A stretch of 64,000 nucleotides of DNA from Paenibacillus cellulosilyticus (GCF_003182255.1 NZ_QGTQ01000029.1:1-64000), one strand, 5' to 3'; shown: positions 7,921 to 16,665, counted from the stretch's first letter. Notes: generated from the letters alone by a model not told the origin. Program-made: numbers and translations.

Positions 7921-8667
7921 ATGAAAACAACGACAACAGGTGCACTTACGCAGCTGACTTTCTTGCCCCATCTCATGCCAATGAATTGCTACTTGGTGGA
8001 GGAAGAGGATGGACTGACGCTTATTGATTGTGCAATGCCCTTCAGCGCAAAGCCCATCATGCAAGCCGCAGCTGTTATTGGCAAACCAATCACACGTATC
8101 GTGTTAACCCATGCGCATGGGGATCATATTGGGGCTCTCGATTTACTTAAACAGCAGCTGCCTCAAGTCAAAGTCTACATCTCAGCACGTGATGCGCGTC
8201 TGCTTCGCGGTGACCGCTCGCTTGATGCGAATGAGCCCCAGCAGCCGATCAAAGGCAGCGTGCCTAAGCAAGGTGCTATACGTACGGTGCCTGATGTCGA
8301 GCTGCAGCCAGGCGATAAGGTTGGTTCGTTAACGGTAATCTCAACGCCGGGCCATACGCCAGGTCATATCGCGTTGTGGCAGGAGAGCAGTCGTACGCTG
8401 ATTGCAGGTGATGCGATGCAGACAAGAGGCGGTATGGCCGTAGCGGGCAAAATGCAGCTGCGCTTTCCATTCCCAGCGATGGCGACATGGAGCAAAGAAG
8501 AGGCGGTAGCAAGCGCGAAGCGGCTGCTCGCACTGCTGCCTGAACTGCTCGCTATCGGTCATGGCGCAATGGTGCGCCAACCAGCGCAAGCGATGGCAGC
8601 AGCGATCGCGGTGGCGGAACGAGCGCTTCCTGCTGCAGCATCTGCGCAAGGGAGAATCGGATCGTGA
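7921..8667 (+). CDS. MBL-fold metallo-hydrolase
   Basis: 248 aa, a single metallo-beta-lactamase fold domain. Metal ligands are visible: THAHGDHIGALD (HxHxDH), STPGHTPGHIALW (His), AGDAMQ (Asp) and IGHGAM (His), so a binuclear zinc site is complete. Such proteins include glyoxalase II-like thioesterases and lactonases; the substrate is not evident. Start ATG 7921 with GGGAGG at 8-9 nt. The gene is first in an operon with a TetR-type regulator (4-nt overlap) behind a double-operator promoter, so it is probably induced by its substrate or a toxic compound. Confidence 0.88.
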   Translation: MKTTTTGALTQLTFLPHLMPMNCYLVEEEDGLTLIDCAMPFSAKPIMQAAAVIGKPITRIVLTHAHGDHIGALDLLKQQLPQVKVYISARDARLLRGDRSLDANEPQQPIKGSVPKQGAIRTVPDVELQPGDKVGSLTVISTPGHTPGHIALWQESSRTLIAGDAMQTRGGMAVAGKMQLRFPFPAMATWSKEEAVASAKRLLALLPELLAIGHGAMVRQPAQAMAAAIAVAERALPAAASAQGRIGS

Positions 8668-9242
8668 GCCCAAGAGTTGGATTAGATGATGCAGTCATCA
8701 TGCAAGCCGCTGCAACTATTGCTGATGAAACAGGTCTTCAATCGGTTACACTAGCCACATTAGCGAAGCAATTGAACGTCCGTCCGCCATCGTTATACAA
8801 TCATGTCAACGGATTGCCTGAGATTCGCAATAAGCTAACTTTGCTTGGCTTGCAAGGTTTACACGAAGCCATGCAGGAAGCACTCTCGAAACAGAAGCAA
8901 TCAGATTCGGATGCCGTGCCTGGATTGGCCATTGCTTATGCCCAGTATGCGATGAAGCATCCCGGCTTGTATGAAGCAACGATCAATATCAACACGCGAG
9001 AGCATACCGAAGAGATACAGCAGAAAGCTGCCGAGCTGGTAGAGCTTGTCTCGAACGGGCTCCGGCCTTACTTGTCATCGGCGGTTGAAGCTGAGATTAT
9101 TCATGCAGTGAGGGGATTTCGGAGTCTCCTTCACGGTTATACTTCGCTAATACTCAGTGGAGGCTTCAATATGGCGATTGATCGAGATGAGAGCTTCCGT
9201 TATATGATTCGCGCCTATATCGCAGGCATTCAGAAGTCATAA
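8664..9242 (+). CDS. TetR-family regulator with WHG-type C-terminal domain
   Basis: 192 aa from GTG 8664, overlapping the MBL gene by GTGA. The helix-turn-helix lies at residues 10-55 (AATIADETGLQSVTLATLAK then VRPPSLYNHVNGLPEI), and the NHV/HVNG variant of the recognition helix is typical of the TetR group with the TetR_C_33/WHG domain. The C-terminal half contains AVRGFRSLLHGY and GGFNM, also typical of that group. It is the natural candidate for binding the ACTAAT-N3-ATTAGT operators upstream of the operon, as an autorepressor. Confidence 0.88.
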   Translation: MSPRVGLDDAVIMQAAATIADETGLQSVTLATLAKQLNVRPPSLYNHVNGLPEIRNKLTLLGLQGLHEAMQEALSKQKQSDSDAVPGLAIAYAQYAMKHPGLYEATININTREHTEEIQQKAAELVELVSNGLRPYLSSAVEAEIIHAVRGFRSLLHGYTSLILSGGFNMAIDRDESFRYMIRAYIAGIQKS

Positions 9243-9264
9243 TCTCCCGAGGAGGCAGACACTA

Positions 9265-10293
9265 ATGATCGTGACACGATCTGAATATACAGATGCAGAT
9301 AATGCGATTCTGCCCATCGTGAGTGCGAAGGAAGCGAATATCGATGAAGAACGGCTTGGGCGGACGTCCCGAACCTTTCGTTCGTTTGGCATGAAGAGCG
9401 TCGTCCTCGTGAAGGACGACGCTCTTGCGTGGGAATGGCATGACCTTGACGAGGATCGCGTCGAACCGCTTTTCTCCTGCACGAAGAGCGTCTTATCGCT
9501 TCTGATCGGCATCGCTACCGATGAAGGCCTTCTTCAAGGGATGGAGGAGCCTGCTGCCAAATGGATTGAACCGCTTCACCGAGCTGATGACGAACGGGTT
9601 CAACATATAACGGTTGGTCATCTTCTAACGATGACTTCGGGATTGGAATGGGCCGACTTCGATAAGCCTTATCGTGCCATGCGCAAGAGTGAGGATTGGG
9701 TAGCGTATTCCGCCGGCGTACCGATGCTGCATGACCCTGGCAAAGTGTTCTGCTACAACAGCGGGGGTTCGCACATGCTGTCAGCCATCTTGTCCCAAGC
9801 GACAGGCGAAAGTGCGATGCAATATGCATCGACACGTTTGTTCGAACCGCTGGCAATCAGCCATGCAGCTTGGAGCTCGAACAACGGAATCAATGAAGGC
9901 GGGACCGGCCTTCATCTAGGCTCTCGTGACCTTGCGAAGCTGGGCTTGCTCTGCTTACGAGGCGGGCGGTTAAATGGCACATCATTCGTTTCACAGGGAT
10001 GGCTGGAGCAGACAACAAAGTCGCATCATAAGGCGCTTAAGCATTATGAGCCTCGCATATATGGCGAATACGGCGGTCATTGGTGGGTAGACGAGGGAGA
10101 TGAGGCGAGCGGCCCGTTTTATTTTGCCTATGGGCATGGGGGTCAGTATCTTATCGTTGCACCTAAGCTGGACGCAGTTATCGTCATCCGCAAGAAGCCA
10201 TCCGGCAGAGGCAGCGGCATCATCTCTCGTGACTTATTCCACCACAGTATCGTGCCATCGATAACGCTTGTCCGAAATTTTACAGACGAATAA
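9265..10293 (+). CDS. Serine hydrolase, beta-lactamase/class C PBP-like
   Basis: 342 aa, no signal peptide, so probably cytoplasmic. The nucleophile motif is SCTK (Ser71, Lys74), the second motif YNS (in FCYNSGGSH) and the third HGG (in YGHGGQYLIV), as in the beta-lactamase family of esterases and peptidases (COG1680). Start ATG 9265 with GAGGAGG at 9 nt, 22 bp after the TetR gene, so it may share that operon. Real beta-lactam hydrolysis is unlikely for this cytoplasmic form; a carboxylesterase or D-aminopeptidase-like activity is more typical. A paralogue-like gene lies at 31402. A perfect 14-bp hairpin lies inside the gene at 9394-9426. Confidence 0.85.
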   Translation: MIVTRSEYTDADNAILPIVSAKEANIDEERLGRTSRTFRSFGMKSVVLVKDDALAWEWHDLDEDRVEPLFSCTKSVLSLLIGIATDEGLLQGMEEPAAKWIEPLHRADDERVQHITVGHLLTMTSGLEWADFDKPYRAMRKSEDWVAYSAGVPMLHDPGKVFCYNSGGSHMLSAILSQATGESAMQYASTRLFEPLAISHAAWSSNNGINEGGTGLHLGSRDLAKLGLLCLRGGRLNGTSFVSQGWLEQTTKSHHKALKHYEPRIYGEYGGHWWVDEGDEASGPFYFAYGHGGQYLIVAPKLDAVIVIRKKPSGRGSGIISRDLFHHSIVPSITLVRNFTDE

Positions 10294-10367
10294 CCAATTG
10301 GTAGTTCCGAATGCCTCTCTGTACACATATTCTAGCCATATAGAATAGATGCAAGAGGTGATGGCGG

Positions 10368-11717
10368 ATGGCAACTGGTAATGATTCAACTGCGCGAAAT
10401 CCGATATTAGGGACAAGCGTGCGGACGAAAGACGAGCTCGTGCAATTCGTGAAGAAAGTGAATCCTGCATTCAAGGAAGAGATTGCTGCAGCCTTCCTTA
10501 GCATTGGGGCGAAGTATGGAGTAAGAGGCGATGTGGCGTTCGTACAATCGATTCATGAGACGAATTGGTTTCGATTCGGTGGGGACGTGAAGGCGGAGCA
10601 GAACAATTTTGCTGGATTGGGTGCGACAGGCGGCGTTGCAGGCAATTCGTTTCCGACGATAACGGCTGGGGTAACGGCGCAAATTCAACATTTGTATGCG
10701 TATGCGACGAGCGGTTCATTACCCGCTGGCGAGACGGTGATCGATACGAGATTTGGCCTCGTGACGAGAGGGTCTGCGAAGAACTGGGAAGACTTGGCGG
10801 GCACATGGGCTGTGCCTGGCTACGACAAGACGAAGTACAGCTCGCTTACAGCGGCGATGCAAGCAGGGGATAGCTATGGACAAAATATTATAAAGCTGTA
10901 CGCAACGATCCCGGCAGCTATAGCGCCTGTCGCAACAGGCCCGATTGTTGTGCTTGATGCTGGTCATGGCGGAACCGATTCTGGCGCCCAAGGCTTCGGC
11001 ATCGTGGAGAAGGACCGGGCGCTCAGCATTGCCCTCAAGGTTCGCGACCGTCTACTCTCCAAGTATGTCGTGCAGGTCAAGATGACCCGTGACACGGACA
11101 TCTTCATTCCGCTGAAGGAGCGGGCTGAGATGGCGAACAATTGGAAAGCGGATTATTTTGTCTCGCTCCACCACAATGCATCGGGTGGCCGCGGCTTCGA
11201 ATCTTACGTATACAACGGCACGCGTGCTCAAGAATCTGGGAAGAAGCAAGATGTGGTGCATGCTGCAATCATGGCGTATTTGAGCACGGTTGGTGTGAAT
11301 GATCGTGGCAAGAAGGAAGCAAACTTTGCCGTTATTCGCGAGACGAAGATGCCTGCCATTCTGATCGAGAATTTGTTCGTCGATCAAGCTGATGATGCTG
11401 CACTGCTGAACAATGCCGCTGTCGTCGATAAGCTGTGTGATGCCATAGCGCTTGGAATCGGGCAGGCTCTGCAATTAGCAGCAGTCCCTGTGGTTACTAC
11501 TCCCGCGGAACCTGAGGTGCCGACAACTTCCGTTCCAGACGTCACATCGGAGTATCCGACAGGAACGCCCCAATGGCGTATTGATGCTGTGGAATGGTTG
11601 TATACGCAAGGTCTGCTGACCGATAAGTCGTGGAAAATGAAGCTGAACGATCCGCTGCCTCTGTGGGCAGAGGCAACGATGCTCAAGCGGATGTACGAGA
11701 AGCTGTCTACTAAATAA
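10368..11717 (+). CDS. Cell-wall hydrolase: glucosaminidase-like domain plus N-acetylmuramoyl-L-alanine amidase (Amidase_3)
   Basis: 449 aa. Residues about 20-180 resemble a GH73-type glucosaminidase/lysozyme-like domain (VAFVQSIHETNWF, NNFAGLGATGG). Residues about 185-370 are Amidase_3 with zinc ligands DAGHGG, the following Glu in VEKDRAL and SLHHNA, and the catalytic Glu in ILIENLF. The last 60 residues form a helical tail after a P/T/V-rich linker. The N-terminus (MATGNDSTARNP) has no signal peptide or membrane segment, unlike secreted autolysins, so it may act as an endolysin-like or mother-cell enzyme. RBS AGAGGTG at 7 nt. No phage genes adjoin it. Confidence 0.85.
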   Translation: MATGNDSTARNPILGTSVRTKDELVQFVKKVNPAFKEEIAAAFLSIGAKYGVRGDVAFVQSIHETNWFRFGGDVKAEQNNFAGLGATGGVAGNSFPTITAGVTAQIQHLYAYATSGSLPAGETVIDTRFGLVTRGSAKNWEDLAGTWAVPGYDKTKYSSLTAAMQAGDSYGQNIIKLYATIPAAIAPVATGPIVVLDAGHGGTDSGAQGFGIVEKDRALSIALKVRDRLLSKYVVQVKMTRDTDIFIPLKERAEMANNWKADYFVSLHHNASGGRGFESYVYNGTRAQESGKKQDVVHAAIMAYLSTVGVNDRGKKEANFAVIRETKMPAILIENLFVDQADDAALLNNAAVVDKLCDAIALGIGQALQLAAVPVVTTPAEPEVPTTSVPDVTSEYPTGTPQWRIDAVEWLYTQGLLTDKSWKMKLNDPLPLWAEATMLKRMYEKLSTK

Positions 11718-11762
11718 AGAAAGCCGAAGCGGCACATGGCGTGTGCAGCTTCGGCTTTCTTG
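11716..11762. terminator. Bidirectional terminator between the amidase and uracil permease genes
   Basis: A 14-bp perfect stem (AAGAAAGCCGAAGC/GCTTCGGCTTTCTT) has an inner GCACA/TGTGC hairpin. It is A-rich on the left and T-rich on the right and lies between convergent genes. Confidence 0.8.
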
Positions 11763-11769
11763 TGTGGAA

Positions 11770-13068
11770 TTAATGACTCGAACTTTTCTCGTCATGCTCG
11801 TCATTCGAAATCAGTTTGATGCGTTCGAAGAAAGCGAACAGCAGGCTGAGCACGATTGCCGCAACGGTGGCGAGCACCATACCTTTGAGTGCGAAGTTGC
11901 CGAACTTCAATGTCGTGCCGCTGATGCCAAGCACGAGTACGATTGTCGTAAGTGCAATGTTGCGTGGATTGCCGTAGTCGACCTTCGTGTCAACAAGCAT
12001 ACGAATACCGGCTGCTGCGATTACGCCGAATAGCATGAGCGATACACCGCCTAACACAGCGTTTGGAACTGCCGCGATAAGAGCAGACAGTTTGCCGAGG
12101 AAGGCGAGCAGAATCGCGAATACGGCTGCGCCGCCGATGACGAATACGGAGAAGACGCGAGTCAGCGTCATAACGCCGATATTTTCGCCGTACGTAGTGT
12201 TCGGTGTGGAGCCGACGAAGCCGGACAGAATCGTCGAGATACCGTTGCCAAGCAGTGAGCGATGCAAGCCGGGATCGCGCGTTAGGTCGCGGTCTACGAT
12301 TTTTTCCGTCACGATCAAGTGACCGATATGCTCGGCGATGACGACGAACGCTGCTGGCAGAATGGTAATGATCGCGGACATATCGAATTCGGGCCATGTG
12401 AATGTTGGTGAAGCAATTACACTTGCCGTTTCGACACCTGTGAAATCCGTAATGCCGAGAATCCATGCGAGCACATAACCAAGCACGAAGCCGGTCAGAA
12501 TCGGAATGATCTTCATAAACCCGCGGAAGGCGACGGAGCCGATCATAATAATGAGCAGCGTCACAACGGATACCGTTATGGATTTGGCGTCAGGTGCCCA
12601 ATCGGCTGATCCATCGGAGATCCAGCCGGCCATCCCCGCTGCAGTCGGAATAAGCTCGAGACCGATAACGGCGACGATTGCACCCATTGCAGCAGGAGGG
12701 AAAACAATGTCCAACCACTTGGTGCCAGTCCACCTAAGCAATAAGCCGAACAAAGTGAATATAAGTCCGACGACAATAAAGGCGCCGAGCGCTTTCGGGT
12801 AGTTGGCAGCCGTATCGTTATTTAATACGACGGTTACCGGCGAAATAAACGCGAAGCTGGAACCGAGGTAGGCAGGGATTTTGCCTTTACAAATAAGCAG
12901 ATAAAGTAAAGTGCCGATGCCGTTCATGAGCAGAATCGTCGAAGCATCGACATGGAATAAAGCAGGCACGAGTACGGTTGAACCGAACATCGCGAACAGA
13001 TGCTGCAAACTGAGCGGAATGCTCGTCAACAGCGGTGGACGTTCCTCCACTTGAATGATGCGTTGCAA
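11770..13068 (-). CDS. uraA: Uracil permease (NCS2 family)
   Basis: 432 aa with 12-14 hydrophobic segments. The N-terminal PPLLTSIPLSLQHLFAMFGS and AYLGSSFAFISP stretches are hallmarks of the uracil/xanthine NCS2 permeases, and SNTT-like GSTPNTTYGENIGVM is the conserved substrate-site region with its Glu. It imports uracil with protons for pyrimidine salvage. The start is a TTG at 13068 with GGGGGAG 9 nt upstream. No pyr genes or PyrR-type leader are next to it, so it is probably a stand-alone salvage transporter. Confidence 0.9.
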   Translation of the reverse strand: MQRIIQVEERPPLLTSIPLSLQHLFAMFGSTVLVPALFHVDASTILLMNGIGTLLYLLICKGKIPAYLGSSFAFISPVTVVLNNDTAANYPKALGAFIVVGLIFTLFGLLLRWTGTKWLDIVFPPAAMGAIVAVIGLELIPTAAGMAGWISDGSADWAPDAKSITVSVVTLLIIMIGSVAFRGFMKIIPILTGFVLGYVLAWILGITDFTGVETASVIASPTFTWPEFDMSAIITILPAAFVVIAEHIGHLIVTEKIVDRDLTRDPGLHRSLLGNGISTILSGFVGSTPNTTYGENIGVMTLTRVFSVFVIGGAAVFAILLAFLGKLSALIAAVPNAVLGGVSLMLFGVIAAAGIRMLVDTKVDYGNPRNIALTTIVLVLGISGTTLKFGNFALKGMVLATVAAIVLSLLFAFFERIKLISNDEHDEKSSSH

Positions 13069-13256
13069 GAAATATCTCCCCCTGTAAGGTATGTATGAAA
13101 TTAGCTTGCCTGATCGTTGTTATTTTCATCCGGCAACTGAATATAACAGTCAGAATCGTTCTATAGCTAATCCAATTAATGATAGTTTATTTTCCTTTAC
13201 ATTACTATAATAAATATCACGTAGGAAATTGTTTACAAGCGAAGGGGGAGAATCGA

Positions 13257-14231
13257 GTGGAAAGCGTGACGAAGACAAGGTTGACGAATCAAGTCATTGA
13301 GCAGATGGTGAAGCGTGCATTCGGCAGTGACACGTCCGTGCTGCAAGCCGCGGAGCTAAGTGATGGATGGTTCAATACGGCTTATTCCATTGACTTGAAT
13401 GATGGTCGAGGAGTTGTATTGAAAGTATCGCCGTCGGACGAGATCCGAACGCTGCGATACGAAGTGAATCTTATGGATGCAGAAGTCTCTGCGATGCGAG
13501 CCATTCATGAGTCTGGGGTGGATGCGCCGATACCGGCTGTGTATGCTTACGACGATTCTCGGGAGCTCGTACCGGGAAGATATTTTTTCCAAGAGCGATT
13601 GCAAGGCAAGCCTTACAATACGGTCCGCGATCAACTGAGTGACATAGAACGGACAGGAATTGAGCGAGAGCTTGGTACATACAATGCTCGTATCAATACG
13701 ATTGTCGGTGAATCATTCGGTTATTTCGGTCTTCCGAACTCACGTCGATCGACTTGGCGTGAGGCGTTCACTGCAATGATCGGTGGGCTTTTACAGGATG
13801 GCATTGACGCGGAAGTTACCCTTCCGCTGCCTTATGAAGCTATTGAATCGCTCGTGCAATCACATGCATCGTGTTTAGACGTGGTTGCTTCACCAAAGCT
13901 CGTCTTATGGGATCTGTGGGAAGGCAATGTGTTCGTTCATGAAGGCCGCATATCGGGACTTATTGATTCCGAGCGAGCGTTGTGGGGTGACCCGCTCATG
14001 GAGCATTACTTCAGCTTCTTCTCGAATAGTACGCCATTCCTTGATGGCTACGGAGCCGCATCGCCTTCGGCCAACCCGAATACACGAGAGCGCCGACTGT
14101 TGTATGATCTGTACTTGACGCTCGTGCTTCGGATTGAGTGCGCCTACCGTCACTATCAGGATGAACATACACAGTGGACCATTAGTGTGTTGGATGAGAG
14201 GCTTCAGGCGCTTCAAACTTTCGAAGTGTAG
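13257..14231 (+). CDS. Aminoglycoside phosphotransferase (APH)-fold protein lacking the catalytic-loop His
   Basis: 324 aa from GTG 13257, with AAGGGGGAG 8 nt upstream; the upstream in-frame extension has no ribosome site. The N-lobe lysine is in VVLKVSP and the family's RYFFQERLQGKPY region is present. The catalytic loop reads LWDLWEGNVF where relatives have HWDLWxGNxF, so Asp and Asn remain but the His is Leu. The metal-binding Asp is in GLIDSERALWGDP. It is probably a small-molecule kinase or a weakly active relative. It is 19 bp upstream of the DUF5995 gene and likely co-transcribed. Confidence 0.82.
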   Translation: MESVTKTRLTNQVIEQMVKRAFGSDTSVLQAAELSDGWFNTAYSIDLNDGRGVVLKVSPSDEIRTLRYEVNLMDAEVSAMRAIHESGVDAPIPAVYAYDDSRELVPGRYFFQERLQGKPYNTVRDQLSDIERTGIERELGTYNARINTIVGESFGYFGLPNSRRSTWREAFTAMIGGLLQDGIDAEVTLPLPYEAIESLVQSHASCLDVVASPKLVLWDLWEGNVFVHEGRISGLIDSERALWGDPLMEHYFSFFSNSTPFLDGYGAASPSANPNTRERRLLYDLYLTLVLRIECAYRHYQDEHTQWTISVLDERLQALQTFEV

Positions 14232-14250
14232 GAGAGGGTGGTGGACTAGG

Positions 14251-15087
14251 ATGGCGGCAGAAGGGTCAACGGGCAGTATGAGCAATGCGCGTACGATTGA
14301 CGAAGTGCTCGACAGATTGGACTCCATTATTCAGTCATCGATTGACAGTGGCAGTCGAATTGGTTACTTCGCAGCGTTGTATCGGATGGTAACCGCACAG
14401 GTAAAGGAAGGCATCATAAACGGACGTTTCGAGGACGGACCTCGTATGGAACGGCTTGATGTGCGATTTGCGAACCGATTCCTAGATGCATACGATGCTT
14501 ATTCCCGCAAGGAAAAATGCAGCCTATGCTGGCGTATTGCCTTCGACGCGGCGGAGCGGCAGGAGCCGCTCGTGCTTCAGCATTTGCTGCTTGGTATGAA
14601 TGCGCACATCAACTACGATCTCGGTATCGCCGCTGCTGATACTTGCCCAGGTGCCGCTCTTGAGTCGCTTCACCATGATTTTAATGTCATCAACGACATA
14701 CTCTCCTCGCTCATTGACGAGGTGAAAGGGGACCTCGATGCTGTGTCCCCTTGGATCGGCTGGCTTGACCGTCTTGGCGGCAGAGCTACGGACATCATTA
14801 TCCGGTTCAGCATGGAGCAGGCACGCAACTTCGCTTGGCGGTTTGCAGTTGGTCTTTCGCAGGCAGACAGCGTTGATCGATTCAAGCTATCGATGAACAA
14901 AGACGCCGAGAGCACATTGCTTGGTCAAGAAATCCTTAAGCCTCCAGGCTGGCTGCTTAGATCCGCCATCTGGCTCATTCGCCTCCGCGAATCAAGCAGC
15001 GTCGCTGACATCACTCGCCATCTGTTCAACAAATCCATCACCACCACACCCATTCCACCCCAATCGGGCACCGTCGGTGTGAGTTGA
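14251..15087 (+). CDS. DUF5995 family protein
   Basis: 278 aa from ATG 14251, preceded by AGGAGAGGGTGG. It carries the family's signature stretches ARTIDEVLDRLDSII, RIGYFAALYRMVT, RFEDGPRMERLDVRFANR and LVLQHLLLGMNAHINYDLGI. The NAHIN..D and DFNxIND patterns with several His/Asp suggest a helical metal-binding enzyme fold, but no function is established to my knowledge. No signal peptide. The tight link to the APH-like gene suggests they act on the same compound (inference). Confidence 0.8.
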   Translation: MAAEGSTGSMSNARTIDEVLDRLDSIIQSSIDSGSRIGYFAALYRMVTAQVKEGIINGRFEDGPRMERLDVRFANRFLDAYDAYSRKEKCSLCWRIAFDAAERQEPLVLQHLLLGMNAHINYDLGIAAADTCPGAALESLHHDFNVINDILSSLIDEVKGDLDAVSPWIGWLDRLGGRATDIIIRFSMEQARNFAWRFAVGLSQADSVDRFKLSMNKDAESTLLGQEILKPPGWLLRSAIWLIRLRESSSVADITRHLFNKSITTTPIPPQSGTVGVS

Positions 15088-15105
15088 GTCGTTGTCATTA
15101 CCTAG

Positions 15106-15160
15106 GTCTTTGATTTTGTCTTTATCTTTGTCTTTATCTTTGTCTTTGGTTTTTGTCCTT
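15106..15160 (+). repeat. T-rich short tandem repeat (TCTTTATCTTTG)
   Basis: About 2.5 tandem copies of a 12-bp unit TCTTTATCTTTG (clearest at 15119-15149), flanked by similar TCTTTG/TTTGTC words, just after the DUF5995 gene. It is a slippage-prone tract, not a CRISPR-like array. Confidence 0.7.
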
Positions 15161-15239
15161 ATGTCTTATTCCCGTAGCAGCCTATCAAAAGCTGCTACGC
15201 CCAAACCTCCTCCCCAAAGCAATGCGGGGAGAGTGCCTT

Positions 15240-15505
15240 CGTGAGAGCTAAGCGAGGAAAACACGAAGCGGACAAATTGTTCTGGAGAAGTCTTTAGCAA
15301 GGAACGAAGCAGGCAAATGATTCTGTAGAAGCGTCAGCGTTCGCCTTTGTGTCCGGATTGTACCCTTTTCTGATCTTATCAAATCAGAACAATCTGGACA
15401 CAACAGCGATCGAAAGAACATTTGCTTGCGAAGTGACCTAAGCGTAGCTATCGGTCAGAACATTTGTCCGCGAAGTGTTTCCGAGCGCAGCAAACACACT
15501 GAACC
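15240..15505. repeat. Composite inverted array of an approx. 35-bp repeat around a central hairpin
   Basis: Two copies of a unit containing AGAACATTTGYYYGCGAAGTG lie on the right (about 15415-15450 and 15465-15503). Two diverged copies in reverse orientation lie on the left (about 15246-15288 and 15296-15332, GAAGCGGACAAATTGTTCT). The centre (15348-15402) is a hairpin of TGTGTCCGGATTGT with ACAATCTGGACACA plus an inner TTCTGAT/ATCAGAA. This fills most of the 539-bp gap between the DUF5995 and nitroreductase genes. No gene is seen there. Confidence 0.6.
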
Positions 15506-15626
15506 CAGCAAAATTTTTCCTACGATAACCAGCTGGTTGCTTTTCTCTCGTATTCTTCGCCTTCTCCGGACGCACACTGATCCAGTGTCCGTCCTACAAA
15601 TACATTCATCATGGTGGTGCTAAAGC

Positions 15627-16250
15627 ATGTCAACAACAACCATATCCAATGCAGAACAATTCCTTACTGCAGTCCGCAGCCGTCGATCGATCTACGGCAT
15701 CAGCAAAGAAAAAGTTGTACCTAACTCCCGTGTCCAACAAATCGTCGAAGAAGCGGTTAAGTACAGCCCATCGGCCTTCAACTCCCAGAGCGCACGCGTT
15801 CTTGTTCTGTTCGACAAACATTCGGACAAGCTGTGGGAACTGACAACCGAAATTCTTCGGGCGAAGACAGGCGGCGGCGATTCCTTCAAAGCGACGGAGG
15901 ATCGCATGAAGGGGTTCAGCGCAGGTTATGGCACGGTGCTGTTCTTCGAAGATCAGACGGTCATTGAAGAGCTCAAGACCAAATTCGCTTCGTACGCAGC
16001 AGCTTTCGAGCCATACTCTTATCAATCATCCGGTATGCTCCAGTACATCGTTTGGACTGCACTTGAACAAGAGGGACTCGGTGCATCGCTGCAGCACTAT
16101 CAGCCGCTAATTGATGAAGCGGTGCAGAAGGAATGGAACATTCCTTCCACATGGAAGCTGTTTGCGCAAATGCCGTTCGGCAAGCAAGTTGCGCAGCCGA
16201 ACGAGAAACAATTCCAACCACTCGAATCGCGTGTGAAGATTTTCGAGTAG
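15627..16250 (+). CDS. Nitroreductase family protein (Frm2/Hbn1-like)
   Basis: 207 aa. The family shows RSRRSIYGI near the N-terminus (FMN phosphate contact), YSPSAFNSQSARVLVL, YSYQSSGMLQYIVWTALEQEG and the C-terminal KLFAQMPFGK. It belongs to the short nitroreductase-like flavoproteins related to fungal Frm2/Hbn1, which reduce nitroaromatics or quinones and respond to redox or lipid stress. ATG 15627 with GGTGGTG upstream. It is monocistronic, flanked by the repeat-rich region and a terminator. Confidence 0.85.
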   Translation: MSTTTISNAEQFLTAVRSRRSIYGISKEKVVPNSRVQQIVEEAVKYSPSAFNSQSARVLVLFDKHSDKLWELTTEILRAKTGGGDSFKATEDRMKGFSAGYGTVLFFEDQTVIEELKTKFASYAAAFEPYSYQSSGMLQYIVWTALEQEGLGASLQHYQPLIDEAVQKEWNIPSTWKLFAQMPFGKQVAQPNEKQFQPLESRVKIFE

Positions 16251-16267
16251 TCCTGTAGGATCACAAT

Positions 16268-16306
16268 CGGGCTCGAGCATCTTGAAGAAGATGTCTCGGG
16301 CTTTTA
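16268..16306 (+). terminator. Terminator after the nitroreductase gene
   Basis: A stem GGGCTCGAGCATCTT with AAGATGTCTCGGGC (one bulge) and a 4-nt loop, then TTTTATTTA, 18 bp after the stop. Confidence 0.65.
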
Positions 16307-16452
16307 TTTACTCGAACATGGCAGCGATTTCATTCGAAAGAAACATGTAAGCAGTGACGGAATCTGGAGATTATGGTCGGTCGTTACTGTATTTTTCAAT
16401 CGGGGAGGGGCTATAATAGTCGGGTTAATGAACACAGAAGGAGCTTGAACCC

Positions 16453-16665
16453 ATGTCTGAAGAGGAAGTAAAACCCGATCTAATCCCAACGAAAATTTAC
16501 AAGTGTAAGAACCCGGAATGCAAGGCGTGGGTCCGTGAAGAATTCGGCAGCGAAGGTCAGCCGTGTCCGATGTGCAAAGGTCCGATGATGAGAAGCATAC
16601 GTCACCTGCCGAAGGTACAGAATAAAATTAAACGCCAGCCGAAGAAGAAAGATCCTTGGGCTTAA
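16453..16665 (+). CDS. ydjO: Cold-inducible YdjO family zinc-ribbon-like protein
   Basis: 70 aa. Two Cys pairs, CKNPEC and CPMC, about 22 residues apart suggest a zinc ribbon, with AWVREEF between them and a basic tail (KIKRQPKKKDPW). This is the pattern of the YdjO family (cold-inducible in Bacillus). Start ATG 16453 with AGGAGCTTG at about 9 nt. It is probably a small cytoplasmic nucleic-acid or protein binding factor; the exact role is not known. Confidence 0.85.
   Translation: MSEEEVKPDLIPTKIYKCKNPECKAWVREEFGSEGQPCPMCKGPMMRSIRHLPKVQNKIKRQPKKKDPWA

Noticed and set aside
11990-12466. 158-codon - strand frame within the uracil permease gene
   Set aside because: Arg/His-rich out-of-frame shadow of a well-conserved membrane protein on the same strand.
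13069-13178. PyrR-type attenuator before the uracil permease gene
   Set aside because: No PyrR-binding hairpin or terminator is visible in the short leader.
15106-15160. Tandem TCTTTATCTTTG units as a possible CRISPR-like array
   Set aside because: Units are contiguous, 12 bp, without spacers or cas genes; a simple tandem repeat.
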